Source: Phascolarctos cinereus
Taxonomy: Eukaryota; Chordata; Mammalia; Diprotodontia; Phascolarctidae
NCBI RefSeq assembly: GCF_002099425.1
Contig: NW_018343954.1
Location: forward strand, 23,831,501 to 23,895,500
DNA length: 64,000 bases
Reading direction: 5' to 3'
In this document: positions 43,322 through 54,850 of the stretch, one piece after another
Layout: every line of letters begins with the position of its first letter
How positions within the stretch are numbered: position 1 is the stretch's first letter
Program-made: the position numbers and the translations under genes
Notes under the pieces: model-generated
The model's database searches: none
The model's input: the letters and a program-made list of their open reading frames with translations, nothing else
Told to the model about the DNA's origin: nothing

Positions 43322-43599
43322 GGTAATAAACTGCATTCCTCAAGAAGACTATTAACCCTTTCTGGGGTGAGTGTACCATATAATCTTCTCAGAACCTAAA
43401 TGGCAGATACACTCTGCTAGGCATCTTACTATCAAGGTATATCTCACAAAGAAACTACATCTCAGTAGAGGAGATATGACCATAAGGAAGTAGTTATTGA
43501 CTTTTTCTTCATATCTTCTCCAATACCTAACAAAGTATATGCTTCAAGGTTTATTGAATGAATACATAAATGAGTGAATGAAATTTAAAATTACATTTA
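43322..43599. other. Unassigned interval
   Basis: A short L2-like end ('ttcaaggtttattgaatgaatac') lies near 43543-43565. Confidence 0.35.
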
Positions 43600-43775
43600 G
43601 GCAGCGTCTCACGGTAGATAGAGCATTGGACTTGGAGTAAGGAAGGCCCAGTATTTATTAGCTGTGTGACCCGAGGCAAGTCACTCAATATCTCTGAGCC
43701 TCAGTTTCCTTGTCTATAAAATGAGGGGACTATATTTGATAGTCTTTAAGGTCACTTCCAGCTTTAAATCATTAA
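43600..43775 (+). repeat. MIR/Mar-type SINE
   Basis: 'aggcagcgtctcacggtagatagagcattggacttggagtaaggaaggccc', 'tagctgtgtgacccgaggcaagtcactcaatatctctgagcctcagtttcc'. Confidence 0.92.
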
Positions 43776-45204
43776 AGGATTTTCCGAGTCTATGTTCTCC
43801 TCAAGCAAATTGCTTCCTGCTTGGTAGTAAGAAAGGGAAAATTAAAAATTAAAACAAATAAACAATCTCACCAGACTACATAGTAAGAATAACTTTTTTT
43901 CCCATGAGATACAAATGAATTTTTGTTTGGCTTTACTTAAATGAATTCAATAATGCATTATTTATTTCCAAAAGAAAAATATGTGCTTTGTTGAATTACA
44001 AACATTGATAATACACCATGCCAGGCCAAAGTTTTAATTTTTTCCTCCATATAAAGAGAAGGTTGGACTTCATGAAGAACCTTAACCATGTCACAACATG
44101 GAGAGGTGGCTGAGTCTTTGTCTCTAATACTGGCATTTCAGGCATGCTTTGTTTTCCATCAGTCCTACAGACCATCAGCCTTGTGTTATACAATATGACC
44201 TTCCAAGAGGCTTACCTCTCTTCTGAAAGCTTACCTTCCCCAACTGTCATTCCCTTTATCTGCAAATTCCCTATTCCCTACTTTTTCCCAGTGATTTGTG
44301 GGTTGCAGATCATCAGCAGTGCTACCTAGAACTGAATTTTCTAAAAGCAAGGTTGCCCCTTTTTGGGGGGCATCTGTCCTTAGAACCACCAGCCCAAAAC
44401 TGAATTTGCCCCAGAGTCAATTGAGTTGACTCTGATTACATGATTTCAAAGATATTGTCCAACTCCATGATTGTTGGGGTCCACAGATCACCCAAGGAAG
44501 CGTATGGTCCTTGCACAAGGTATGCAGACCATACTTTAGGAAACATGTCTCAAGGAGAAAAACTCCTGTTGCATTTGTCATTGCATTGTGAATCTGTTCA
44601 GGATAAATGGGCAAGTCAGTCTTAAGCACATAAGTAAAGCCTGGCTCTGAGAACATAGGAGTAAATTCCAGAATAGCAAAGATGGAGATTCCCCTGTGTG
44701 TACTGTACAAACATGCAGAATTAATGTACTGTTTTCACTCAGACTCTTTCCCACTGCTGAGAAGAGAAAAATGTCAGCCCTTCTATTGGGAAGGAAAACA
44801 TGCCTTCAATGTCACTCCTGTGGATTTAATTCAACTACATCTTGGCAATTTACAATAAATTACAAAATCACAACTTGCCCAAGAAAACAAACGAGCATTT
44901 ATCCCTGTTTCTTAGATCATGACTTAACTACGACTTTGCCATCACATCTGAGCTGCTGCTCTGCTTTGAGTGCCAAGAGCTTTGGGATTGAATGACGTAA
45001 TTTTAATAATTATTAGTAACTTCTTTGACACTGCTTGCTATTCAACTTATAGTGGGAAATGCTTTGGGCTAATCTGTTATACTGATATATATCTGTGTGA
45101 ATGATGGGTTAATCTATTACCCTTCCCAGGAAATCACAGTGAGCTAATCTTAAATGGTAGAAATTTTAGATACCATAAAAGTAAGGTAGGTAGACATTTT
45201 CACA
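43776..45204. other. Unassigned unique sequence
   Basis: About 1.4 kb, no named repeat. ORFs at 43996-44193 (minus), 44417-44710 (minus, 97 codons) and 44696-44995 (plus, 99 codons) show no domain, signal peptide or neighbour support; likely chance. A small inverted repeat (GAGTCAA-TTGAG-TTGACTC) is at about 44414-44432. Confidence 0.45.
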
Positions 45205-45545
45205 GAATCGCAGAATCCCAAGGTTGGGAAGGACCTTAGATGTCATCCAGCAAAAAACAAAACCAACTTTAATACCCTGATAGTCAGCTAATCCAACTCT
45301 GTTTCGAGTCCTCCAATGATGGGGAACTCACTAGCTATCTACTGTGCTACTATTCTATTTTTAGAAGTTTCGATTATTAGACAATTCTTTGCTATTCAAA
45401 TATATTTGGGAGCAGGATTTTAGGTATCTCCAAAATCATATCCAAGATGTCTATCTACTCTATCCATGAACATATTTAAAGTGGTATTCACTTGCTTTCT
45501 ATGGTCTCAATACAACCCAGAATTTCCCTCATCCACTTATCTTTA
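45205..45545 (-). mobile_element. CR1/L3-like LINE 3' end, antisense
   Basis: 'cacagaatcgcagaatcccaaggttgggaaggaccttagatgtcatccagc', 'ctgatagtcagctaatccaactctg', 'gagtcctccaatgatggggaactcactagc', 'ttcttgctattcaaa'-like decay after. These are the antisense 3' blocks of the CR1-like family also seen at 10815 and 26230. Confidence 0.72.
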
Positions 45546-45867
45546 GCTTCTAAGAAAGAAAGTACAGCAAAAGAAAAAAAGTAGGATATCACAGATTAGC
45601 TTTTTATCCCTGAGGTATATAGCTATATGTATAAAGAGAAAAAACAAAACCTTTTTAAAAATGAAATTTCTTATTGTCTATTCTTCCAGATGCCAAGTTC
45701 TGTGATCTCTGCCCTAGGCAAGCATATAGAGGATGAAAGAAATTCAGAAAGATTGTTCTCAATGATTCAAGTGTTTTCATCACCTGTTCCCAGGCTGTGG
45801 AAAACAGGAACAGGTGTACATGACACTTCAAGTATACACACCAACCTTGAGAAGGAAATAGGTATGG
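45546..45867. other. Unassigned interval
   Basis: Nothing recognised; the plus-strand ORF 45627-45881 has no domain. Confidence 0.35.
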
Positions 45868-46290
45868 CAGAAATCAAGTGAGTTCTGGAAATAGAGTTAG
45901 AAGTTTCAAATCCTGGGTCTGGTACTTAACGTGGGATCTTGCAGACATCATTTTACTATTATAAACCTCAGTTCCTTATCCTGCCAATGAGCAGCTAGGT
46001 GGTACAGAGGATAGAATGCCAAGCCTAGAGTCAGGAAGACCTGAATTCACATCAAGCCTCAGACATACAGTACTAGCTGTGTGACCATGGGTAAGTCACT
46101 TAACCTTGTTTGCCTCCATATCCTCATCTATAAAATGAGCTGGAGAAGGTAATAGCAAACCACTCCAGTGTCTTAGCCAAGAAAAGCCCAATTGTTCATG
46201 ATTGAAAAATTACTGAACAAATTCCTCATCTTTAATATTGAAGAACTGGATTTATTAATAAGGTTCCTTTCAAATCTCAATACTAAGTCC
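45868..46290 (+). repeat. MIR SINE split by a younger Mar1 SINE
   Basis: MIR 5' part at 45868-45986 ('tttcaaatcctgggtctggtactta', 'acctcagttccttatcc') and its 3' part after 46221 ('ctggatttattaataaggttcctttcaaat'). Confidence 0.65.
45987..46221 (+). repeat. Mar1/WALLSI-type SINE, full length
   Basis: 'gagcagctaggtggtacagaggatagaatgcc' to 'aaaatgagctggagaaggtaatagcaaaccactccagtgtcttagccaagaaaagcccaattg' and 'gattgaaaaattactgaac'. Includes the long 3' extension. Confidence 0.93.
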
Positions 46291-46295
46291 CTATA

Positions 46296-46462
46296 ACCTA
46301 GGTTCAAGTCCCAGGTCTGCCACTTACTAACTGTGACTGTGACTTACTAATGCTGACTGTGAGCAAGTTCTATAGGCCTCATTTTCCTATCTGTAAAATG
46401 GGAGGGTTGGATTAGATCACCTTTAAGGCTACTTCTGACTATAATGTTCTGTGATTCTACAA
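46296..46462 (+). repeat. MIR SINE with small internal repeat
   Basis: 'aggttcaagtcccaggtctgccacttactaactgtgactgtgacttactaatgctgactgtgagcaag': the 'cttactaa..tgactgtga' box is duplicated. Then 'cattttcctatctgtaaaatggg'. Confidence 0.85.
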
Positions 46463-46999
46463 CTCATGATCAGATATACTGATGGAACCGTGCTGCCCAG
46501 CCACACCCACACAACTCACCTGGCTCCTGTCTCAGTTTATCCTCACACACAATCTATGTGACCCCAGAGAATATAAGAGCCAATTTTGACAAAAGCACAC
46601 TTGTATTATTCAGTCTGTCTCCTTCCCAGTGTAAGCAGCCATTCTCATCCTAGCTGATGGAAGGCTATTTAGTATGTTTAGCAAAATCAAAACCAAGTGT
46701 AGAAATAATGGCCGTTTTTTTGCTGGCCTGTTATTTTTTAGCTGGCAGATATACATAATAAAGACAGGAACGTAAAACAAAGGTGAAAGTGTATGGCCCA
46801 GCCAGTTTCACCTAACCTTTTACTATTGTCTCCACATTTATTTGCATGCTAACCAGAAGCATTATGGGAACTTACGGAGTCATCACTGTCTCAGCTCCAG
46901 TGTATTTTAGAGGGGTAGAATCTCCAGACTCAGTTGAGGACTGAAAACCAGGGATTTGACAGGAGTTAGAAGTAATTTCCTAACCCCAGTTTTGATATC
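46463..46999. other. Repeat-free block, weak conserved-element candidate (46690-46900)
   Basis: No repeat landmarks. 46690-46900 has motif-dense AT-rich sequence ('ggccgtttttttgctggcctgttattttttagctgg', 'catttatttgcatgctaacc'). Confidence 0.3.
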
Positions 47000-48319
47000 T
47001 GGGGGGAAGGGGGAATGAGTAGGTGGGACAAGAAACTCAGCAACAAAGACAACAACAAAGGTGAATCTGTGGACTTAATCTTAGCCTGGGCTTGAATGGT
47101 CTATTGCCAGGGCTGTGTCGACCCTCCTCAGACAATTGGTGTAGTCAACAGGACTTGGAGGGGTGTTTTTGATTAATAAAACAGAGAGGGGGTGAGGAGG
47201 TAAAATATGGGGCAGTGGTACCCTGGCCTCCAGGCGAGAGTAGTCACCACACAGACAGCAGTTGAAAAGTGAGCATGGCTGGCCTGTGGGCCTCAGCAGA
47301 GTGTGCACAATGCTAGAAGGAGAATGGACAGCAGTCCAAGAAGGCCTAATGATAGTCCTTTGTTTATTGTTGCTCTTCCAAAATAAAGTCTAATCCAATG
47401 TCTTGCAAAGGATGACAGAATAGAAACTGTTAGACAGTTAAATGAATGTTTGTGACCCCGGCCACCCAAGTGACTGGTGTCAAGAGTCAGGGTATGGGTG
47501 GGTGGTTTTGGACTAAGATACTGTGAAGCAGACCCAGGAAGACTTAAATTTACTTGCTCCCCCATCCCAAGGCTATTAGGAGGCCAGGACTCCAGGACAC
47601 AGCTAAGGGGCAGTTTGCCTTAACTTCACTCCCATCTAGACTGTTTTTAAAACTAGCTCTGGGAGTATTTAAGGATCTCTCCACATCTTAAGCAGGAGGT
47701 TTACAGACCTCATAGAACCTTCTTGTTGGTTGCTTTTATCTCCTTGTGAACTGTTTTTCCTGAGGGTCACCCTGTATATTTTAGTAAAGCAATTGTTTAT
47801 CAGAACACTTAGGCCCCAAGAAACCCATTGTGCTGTATATATGGACCCCCTCCTAGGACAACATATTTTTTTCTCCTACATTTTCCAGTTTCCTAACATT
47901 TCTTTCTTTCCACTACGATAATCAACCTTGTGAGAAAAAATGACTAGCTTCTTCCAAATCTCAACATAACAATGAGGGGTTTATATGTATCTATACAGCA
48001 TAATTTGAAACATAATTGTTCAAACATAATTTAGTTACAAAAAAAATACATTGGGACTCAAATTATTTTAAGCAGCTGACAACCTCATGGATCAAATTAA
48101 CAGGAGAAGAGTTAAACACCCATCATCCAGTCAATTCTATTTTAGAACAACTTTGTTGAGGGCATTGGTTATGGCTCTGATCAAATTCCATCTGCCATGC
48201 CCTTTTGTGGACACTTAATAAGCATTAAACAGCAATATCCTTTCACAGGGATACAATCAACCTGAAAAATAATCTCCAGGCCTTAATAATAATCTCCTCA
48301 GCTACCAATGAATGAAGGG
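47000..48319. other. Unassigned, moderately GC-rich then AT-rich sequence
   Basis: About 1.3 kb with no recognised gene or named repeat. Minus-strand ORFs at 47081-47308 and 47293-47565 have no domain. Confidence 0.4.
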
Positions 48320-48395
48320 CTTGTTCTAGATGACTTCTGGGGTCTCCTTCAACTCTAAAAGTCTATAACACTATAATTCTGAGATCCTCTTAGTA
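48320..48395 (+). repeat. MIR or CR1-like tail fragment
   Basis: 'ttgttctagatgacttctggggtctccttcaactctaaaagtctataacactataattctgag' follows the shared tail 'ggactagatgacctctgaggtcccttccaactctgagattctatg'. Confidence 0.6.
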
Positions 48396-48461
48396 TTTTT
48401 AACATAATCATTTCCTAAGTTCAAACGTAAATAAAATTCAAGAATTTTATTCAATATTACA

Positions 48462-48648
48462 TGGGACAGCTCAGTATGTAGATTGGGAATTCAAAGACCT
48501 GGTATCTAATCTCAACATTGCCACTAACTTTTTGAATTTAGGAAAGTCCCTTCACTTCTCTGGGAGGGACTCAGCTTCCTTATCTATGTAAGATGAGGGT
48601 TGGATAACATGACAACTAAATTCTCTTCCAGATCTAGTGTTCTTTGCT
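48462..48648 (+). repeat. MIR SINE
   Basis: 'gggaattcaaagacctggtatctaatc', 'gaaagtcccttcacttctctgg', 'cagcttccttatctatgtaagatgagggttggat'. Confidence 0.8.
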
Positions 48649-49735
48649 TCACTATTTCAAGGAATCATCAATGTTAGATTCAATCCCTTGTCATTTCTTT
48701 CAAGTTCCGTAAGAGTCAACTGTGTTACTAAAATGACATTTTTAGTGGAATTTTCTCTAATAATTTGTTTCTGAGAAGGCCAGCAAGGTAACAAACTTAC
48801 CAGGGCAGAGGTTATAAACATTCCAAAATTCACCAACTATTTTTCTAACTTCCCACCATAAATGCTCATATTTAAGTTAATTTTAGTCACAGGATCAGGA
48901 ATAATGTTTTAATTTGAGGAAGGCATTAATAAGGCTCTCTCTGGATACCCGTTCTGAGGTTACACAACCTGTCATCGGGACTGTTGTATGCTCATTATCT
49001 GTGAGCAACCATCCTCATGACTATGTACATTCTTTCTCATTGGGATAAAGCATCTCATGTGTGGCAATAAGTACATGGTCATCTCCATATTCTGCTTGTG
49101 GTGCCTTGTCTGAGAAAGTCTAATAATACTTACCTCCTGGCTAAGGTTCCCCTCCAAATGGAAAATCAGTCAGACAGGGATCTCCCTTGGTCAACTTTCA
49201 GCTCGCTGTCAACACCCATGCAAGCCAAAGTGAATTAAAATTTCAAAAGTAAAACTTCACAAGGAGCATCAGGGCATGGCTTCTTAAAACTAGGGGTTAT
49301 TGAGCACTGTGAAGAAGCTTGCTTCCCTAGGTTTGGACTCATTATTTTTAAATGCCAAACCAGCCTTAACAAGATGAGCATGTGTAAGCCTTACCTCACA
49401 GTGATCAAGGACTCAAGGCTGTCCCACATCTGTTGAAGAGAGCTGGGGGGAGAAGGTTAGATAGAAAAGGCCCCCTACTGATTATTGACATATCGACAGA
49501 GTCAGAACAGTCAGAAAGTCAGACTGTCCCTGAGTCCTTCTAGAGTACATCACTTTGTTGTGATAGAAAATATCCTTCCCAGGATGCTGGTGAGCACGGA
49601 CCCTCTAACAGAGTTAAGGGCCGTGTACTATGTATACCTCATCATTTCCAACTGACTAGAATGTCAATTAGGAAAGGTCAGGCTTAATTTGATATAGTTG
49701 CCCAAAGGAAGCCTGTAGTCCATTTTATGTCAGTC
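48649..49735. other. Unassigned unique sequence
   Basis: About 1.1 kb; no gene or named repeat recognised. Confidence 0.4.
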
Positions 49736-49835
49736 TTTAAAAAAAAATAAATAAATAATGAGGGTGTTTAAAAACTGTTTAACTTTCCCCTAGGAGCTCA
49801 TTTTATTAAAAATTCTCCATGCAAAATATATACTC
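49736..49835. repeat. A-rich/(AAAT)n run and a short shared sequence (copy 1)
   Basis: (AAAT)n-like at 49740-49759. Bases about 49784-49830 ('aactttcccctaggagctcattttattaaaaattctccatg') are nearly repeated at about 51372-51420. Confidence 0.7.
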
Positions 49836-50375
49836 CAGGGCTTAGAGCCTTATTGTATATCAGGGAGCAATAAGAATATACACCAAGTAAATCTTGTTCC
49901 AAGGTTGTTTAAATCAAAGAAGCTTATGGGGGGTTGGGGAGTGGGGAGGGAAGGAATCACGTCTGCCTCTTGAGGGATCGAGAAGAAAGTGCAGATAAAT
50001 TTAATAACAGGAATTATTGTGACTCTTGTCATGCTTTTGGATTTTTATAAATTTCCAGTATCTAAGAAGTAGGTTTTCAGTTATAGTGTAAAATGGTACA
50101 TTATGTAATTAGTTAGGGAAAAAAAATCTACATCAGTACAACTACAATGACTGGTGAAGGGGAAGCTTCAACAAGTCTCTCTGATCCTTGCTCTACTAGA
50201 GGGGTGGGGGAATATGTCAAAGTTATCTGTGCTGCCAGCAGTGGGGGCTGACCCTTCCCTCAAGAGTCAGATGGAGCCATGTGAGAATAGAACCTTAAAT
50301 TCTGCACAATGTGCTGAGTGCCCCATTTCTAATGGACCTAACTCATCAAGTTCAATTTCACGTAGATTTCATTTT
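49836..50375. other. Unassigned interval
   Basis: No feature recognised; ORFs at 49850-50032 (minus) and 50154-50408 (plus) have no domain. Confidence 0.35.
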
Positions 50376-50525
50376 AGGGCTGGCAAGACCCTTAGACATG
50401 TCATCTAACTTCCTCACTTTTCAAATGGGGAAAATGAGGCCCAGAGAGAACGAGTGAATTAATCACCCAAGGTCATACACCTAGTTAGAGACAAGCCAGG
50501 ACTAGAAACTGGGTCACCTGACCCA
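50376..50525 (-). repeat. Ancient mammalian repeat (as at 35385), well preserved
   Basis: 'ggctggcaagacccttagacatgtcatctaacttcctcacttttcaaatggggaaaatgaggcccagagagaacgag', 'cccaaggtcatacacctagttagagacaagccaggactagaaactgggtc'. Confidence 0.7.
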
Positions 50526-51244
50526 ACCTGGATAATTAAGTAGCTTAAAGCACTTGGGAAATTCAGCAAAATTCTAAACACACCATTCCAGCCTTCAAGG
50601 CATTCATTCCAATTGCAGATAAATCAGTACAGACCCCTATATTTTCCTCTTCCCTCCCTAACTTTCCTTTAAAACTCTTCCAGGTAGCTGTGGATAATTT
50701 TTTTTTTTTTGTAACTCTTCGGGAACTCACCAAAAAAAAAAAAAGATATATCCTTTCATATCTCTTAGAAAGGTATCAGTCCAAACTTCTAGGTTCCTTA
50801 AAAAAATGGACAAAGGGAAGAAAGGAATAACAAATATTGATAGGAATTCTGAGTCTAAGCTCACATAGAGTTACACCCAGCGCATTCCAGGCAAAAGAGT
50901 TGGTATCCTCTGTCTATAACTTGGAGAAGACTTCCCAAAGTTCCCTAGGTGTCGTCATTTCCAAGTACAGTCAATAGCCTATAGCCACTAGCAAAAGACT
51001 GAAAATTGAGGAGGAACAGCAGGTCAGCTTTTTTACAACCTTCCCAGTCTCATTCCCATGAAAGGAGTAAATGCAATATGAGAAAGGAGCCAGGAGCAAG
51101 AGACAGACTGTTGAGAACTCCCTAGATTGCCTTTACTTTCAGAGGAGTCTTCCTATCAAAGAAAGACTAAAAGTTGCTTTTATTCACAACTGACTTTCAT
51201 TGATGAATTTTGCTAGTTTGCTGACTGACAGCAGCACATAGATT
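50526..51244. other. Unassigned, with T and A runs
   Basis: T run at 50698-50711 and A run at 50732-50744; otherwise nothing recognised. Confidence 0.35.
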
Positions 51245-51470
51245 ATAGGGTCAAAGATGCCTAACTGGAAGAAACCTCTGAAGTCCATCTAGTCCAGCCA
51301 CCTTCACGTTGCAGATGAGTAAACTGGGGCCCAAAGACGTTAAACAAGGTTAAAGTTTCCTTTAGGAAAACTAAGGGTCAAGTTTCCCCTAAAAATCATT
51401 CTATTAAAAATTCTCCATGTAAAACATTAGGATTCAAAGTCACATCTTCTGAACTCTAACATTTGCATGC
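51245..51470 (-). repeat. Ancient mammalian repeat with a small insert (copy 2 of the 49784 sequence)
   Basis: 'aagatgcctaactggaagaaacctctgaagtccatctagtccagcc', 'gttgcagatgagtaaactggggcccaaagacgttaaacaagg', then a non-family block of about 70 bases, then 'ggattcaaagtcacatcttctgaactctaac'. The block contains the sequence shared with 49784-49830 and a perfect 'tttcct-tt-aggaaa' hairpin at about 51357-51370. Confidence 0.6.
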
Positions 51471-52668
51471 AGGATCTGTTTTGCTGAGACTGGAAAATGG
51501 TACAGGTCTGCCACCAAAAAGTCAGTTAGTTCCAAATACCTGAAACCTCAGTGGAGCATCCTAGTTCACTGAATTTTCTGGTTAATTCAAGATTTTGTTT
51601 TGTTTCTTCTGTTCATTGTTGAGTCCATTCACCTGCTTCAATATCAGAAAAATAAATAAGAATAATAAGGTAAATAAGAATGTTAATTGTATATCATCCT
51701 AGGCTAATTATTTTGAATGAGCAGTTCTCAGACTAACTATGATAGAGTCAGTGCAAGAAATTGAGGTGAATGGAATATGTGCTAATTCCATGATATCCTG
51801 TGGGGCTTTTTTCCCATTAAATACCTAATATCAACTTATTTGTTTATGATTTGTCATTTTTCTCTGAAGGAAGAGAAAATAATATTCAAGGTTTCTAGTT
51901 AGTTAGGTTCTAGTTGGTTTTTAAAAGATTGCAACTTGTATAACTATAATTCTCGAACACAAGGATCCTTAGTGAGGAAAGGGTGAACCCCAGAGAATCA
52001 GATACTGATCTGATCCATTACCATCCCTATTGACAGTGAAACCAGTCTTCAAAGAGTGATTCCAGAGAATAGATAAGTTTTAAAGAAAAGAGAAAACAAG
52101 ATGTACTTTTGGTAGGGAAGAAAAAAACAACACAAGGGCTGGAATGGCAATGTTCAAAAAAAATGTAATAATGTCAAATTCGTGCTTAGCGCCGTAGCTA
52201 GTAAACCCTTGGAGGACTGAAACCAGTCTCTATCTATCTTTATGTTTCTTCCAGAGTGGTATAACACTGACATGCATATGTTAGCTCCTTAATAACTACT
52301 TCTTAACAATTGAATGTCTGATGAGAGGTTTGTTCTCCACTATCCTCTATGCCCTCGCAATGTCATGGCAGCGGCAGCAAAGATGGTGTATGGGTCAGGA
52401 ATTGAAATTCAATAAAATCCACTCATATCAAAAGAAAGGCTGGCCAAACTTTTGAACAAGGCCTGTCCCCGCTTTTCCTACCACCACCTCCACCACTATA
52501 CACACACACACTCTCCACCAGCCCAATTACTCCCTGCAGCAAGTCAGGAGCTTATAAAAATTAAAAGTTCATAAAGTCTGAACATTTAGAACAGCATGAT
52601 GCAAATACCAACATGTAATGTTTGCAGAACTTCTAGTTGAGGGATGACCCTAACGTTAACTACCACAG
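51471..52668. other. Unassigned unique sequence
   Basis: About 1.2 kb with no gene or named repeat recognised. A short CA run lies at 52499-52510. Confidence 0.4.
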
Positions 52669-52858
52669 CTAATAAGCAGCTTGATATAGTAAAAAGAGCC
52701 CTGAACTGGGAGGAAGAAACCTGCATTTATTATTACTAAATTTGTCACTAAACTGACTCTGACTCTCTTTACTTCTCTGGGCCTCAGTTTCCTCGTCTGT
52801 GAGGGGTTGTATGAGCAAATGTCTAAGGCCTTTTCTGGCATTCAGTTGCTCTGGTCTT
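52669..52858 (+). repeat. MIR SINE
   Basis: 'agcagcttgatatagtaaaaagagccctgaactgggagg', 'ctctgggcctcagtttcctcgtctgtgagg', 'aaggccttttctggcattcagt'. Confidence 0.85.
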
Positions 52859-52929
52859 GTAAAGCTGCCCAGGGCCCCACTTGGGTTGTTCCTTCATCAG
52901 TCTGCACCGGGGCTCCACCCACCCTTTAC

Positions 52930-53340
52930 TGATAAACAGAACCTATTTTTAAGGGAGATTTATAAATATAAATAAACTTTATAAATATTCAAGCCCAGCA
53001 CTGTTTGGAGGAGAGCACATTTTAACAATGCTAATCTGCAGTGTTACAGTCAAAGGCAGCATCTGTTTCAAATATTTATAAAGATGTCCTTATCATATGG
53101 GACCTGGGGTCAACTTTTTCACGTATTTAAAACCTAACTCCTATTCAGGATTCGAACATCAATTAGCCATCATCACATCCCTGTTGTTTTTGTAGAGCTC
53201 CTCCACAAGCTACAGAGGTCATTTGTGCAGAGGGAAAATAAATATCTCCACTGGTTTTGAGAATATGCATATTTTTCACATCTAGTATAACACAGTGTGA
53301 GATGTCTCCACAGGGACCAGTGTTTTCTATGAAAATATTT
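52930..53340. promoter_or_regulatory. Candidate conserved non-coding element
   Basis: Repeat-free, AT-rich, with repeated 'tttataaat' words (52961-52988, and again near 53074), 'caatgctaatctgcag', 'cgtatttaaaacc', 'tcaattagcc' and 'atatgcatattttt'. The density of homeobox/MEF2/POU-like words and the absence of decay signs suggest constraint. No coding frame. Confidence 0.35.
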
Positions 53341-53764
53341 GGAGCTGCCCTAGACTAGGCTAACACCACAGACCCCTAAAGCCCAGGATATGGCACACAT
53401 ATGCCCCAGCTGAACACACTGGGAGATGCAGTTGTAAAACATGGTGTTTCTTTCAGTGCCCTGGGAACAACTGTCTTCAGACTTAAACAGGGCAAAGTAG
53501 CTTTGCATACAGAACAGTGGGAAAATAACCTGAGTAAACTGTGTGTGTACCATAGACAAGATATACAAGAATAAGCAAGGTAAGAAAGGAAAATCATTGG
53601 TGGGCCTCACCATAATCTATTACCGTAAAATGCCAGGACCAATCACTATATCATCTGTTGTCTACAGCCTAATCAGGGATGGGGAATGATCATATATGCC
53701 CTCCATCCAGTCTAACCAAACAAAGAAAAATTCATCACAATTGCCTGCGCTGTTTCTTACAAAA
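53341..53764. other. Unassigned interval
   Basis: Two overlapping minus-strand ORFs (53350-53613 and 53376-53597) have no domain; no repeat recognised. Confidence 0.35.
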
Positions 53765-53827
53765 TTAGATGAGGCAAAAACATGCTAGGATAGGAGAATC
53801 CATTTTATTTTTCCTTTTTTTCCTTCT

Positions 53828-53960
53828 TCCTTCAAGTATACGTATATGTATGCATGTATTATGTGTGTACATTTTATATATATACAACATATATATATAT
53901 ATAATATATTCTTGTATAGATAAGCCTATGTTTATAAAGTATATATATTTTTATAAATAA
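53828..53960. repeat. TA-rich microsatellite cluster
   Basis: 'tatacgtatatgtatgcatgtatt', then (TA)n at 53875-53907, then 'tttataaataaacctatgtttat'-type repeats (the word 'aagcctatgtttataaa' recurs as 'aacctatgtttat'). Confidence 0.85.
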
Positions 53961-54049
53961 ACCTATGTTTATGTCAAGGCATCACCCACATCCACTATTT
54001 TAGGCCAACATCATGATGTCATTGGTCCTCTTCAAAAATAAAGGATACA

Positions 54050-54185
54050 GGGCAGCTAGGTGGCACAGTAGATAGAGTACCGGCTCTGGAGTCAAGAGGA
54101 CTTAAGTTCAAATCCAGAATCAGACACTTGACACTTACTAGCTGTGTGACCCTGGGCAAGTCACTTAACCCCATTGCCTAGCAAA
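54050..54185 (+). repeat. Marsupial tRNA-SINE (short type)
   Basis: 'gggcagctaggtggcacagtagatagagtaccggctctggagtcaagaggacttaagttcaaatcc' to 'tgtgtgaccctgggcaagtcacttaaccccattgcc'. Its A-rich tail has expanded into the adjoining tetranucleotide repeat. Possible target duplication 'aaataaaggataca' / 'aaataaatgacaaaca'. Confidence 0.95.
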
Positions 54186-54271
54186 ATTAATTAATTCATT
54201 CATTGATTAATTAATAAGTAAATAAGTAAGTAAATGAATGAATGAATACATGAATGAATGAATAAATAAAT
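54186..54271. repeat. (AATT/AATG/AATA)n tetranucleotide repeat grown from the SINE tail
   Basis: Successive ATTA, ATTC, AAGT, AATG and AATA units for about 85 bases, starting at the SINE 3' end. Confidence 0.93.
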
Positions 54272-54502
54272 GACAAACAGCTACAACAACAGAATGAGTA
54301 TTCTTACATATAAACCTATATTTATATCAATATCTCTATCTGTCTACTCAAATAGATCTTTGATCTCCTCCACTTAGAGTTTTGTGATGGAGGCCATAAA
54401 AGGTTTATGGCCTTCCATATATGCCAGTTCTATGTACTATGCAATACTTGTCCTTGTCTTCCCACAAGTTTGACACAGGAGGCCCACCTAATATGCTGGG
54501 GA

Positions 54503-54760
54503 AAAAGCATTTATTAAGTGCCTACTATGTTTCAGTCATTGTGCTAAGATAAGTACTTTACAAATATTATCTCATTTGATCCTCATAACAACCTTGTAAG
54601 GTAAGTACTATCATCATTCTCCATTTGATAGTTGAGGAAACTGCAGCAAAGAGAGGTTAAGAGACTTGCCCAGGGTCACAAAGCTAGTATGGATCTAAGG
54701 CTGGATTTGAACTCAGTAGGCCCAGCACGATCCACTATGCTATCTACCTGCTTCATAACT
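54503..54760 (-). repeat. MIR SINE, full length
   Basis: 'agcatttattaagtgcctactatgtttcagtcattgtgctaag', 'tcatttgatcctcataacaaccttgtaaggtaag', 'agagaggttaagagacttgcccagggtcacaaagctagta', 'cacgatccactatgctatc'. Confidence 0.95.
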
Positions 54761-54850
54761 AAGAGACCTTACTTGTTTTCTATTTGTATAATATATAAGA
54801 TCATATGTTGTAATATATCATGTATTATTTCATATGTAATTAACATTGTC

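Larger units (their letters stand above)
53971..54292 (+). mobile_element. Marsupial interspersed repeat end (family unnamed), split by a SINE
   Basis: 'gtcaaggcatcacccacatccac', 'aggccaacatcatgatgtcattggtcctcttcaaaaataaagga', interrupted at 54050-54271, then the tail 'gacaaacagctacaacaacag'. The end sequence is shared, in inverse orientation, with 54851-55388. I associate this ending with common marsupial elements, possibly of RTE or RTE-driven SINE type, but cannot name the family. Confidence 0.6.

Noticed and set aside
47000-47920. Possible LTR or retroviral remnant
   Set aside because: No paired terminal repeats, primer-binding site, polypurine tract or gag/pol/env motif could be recognised; left as unassigned.
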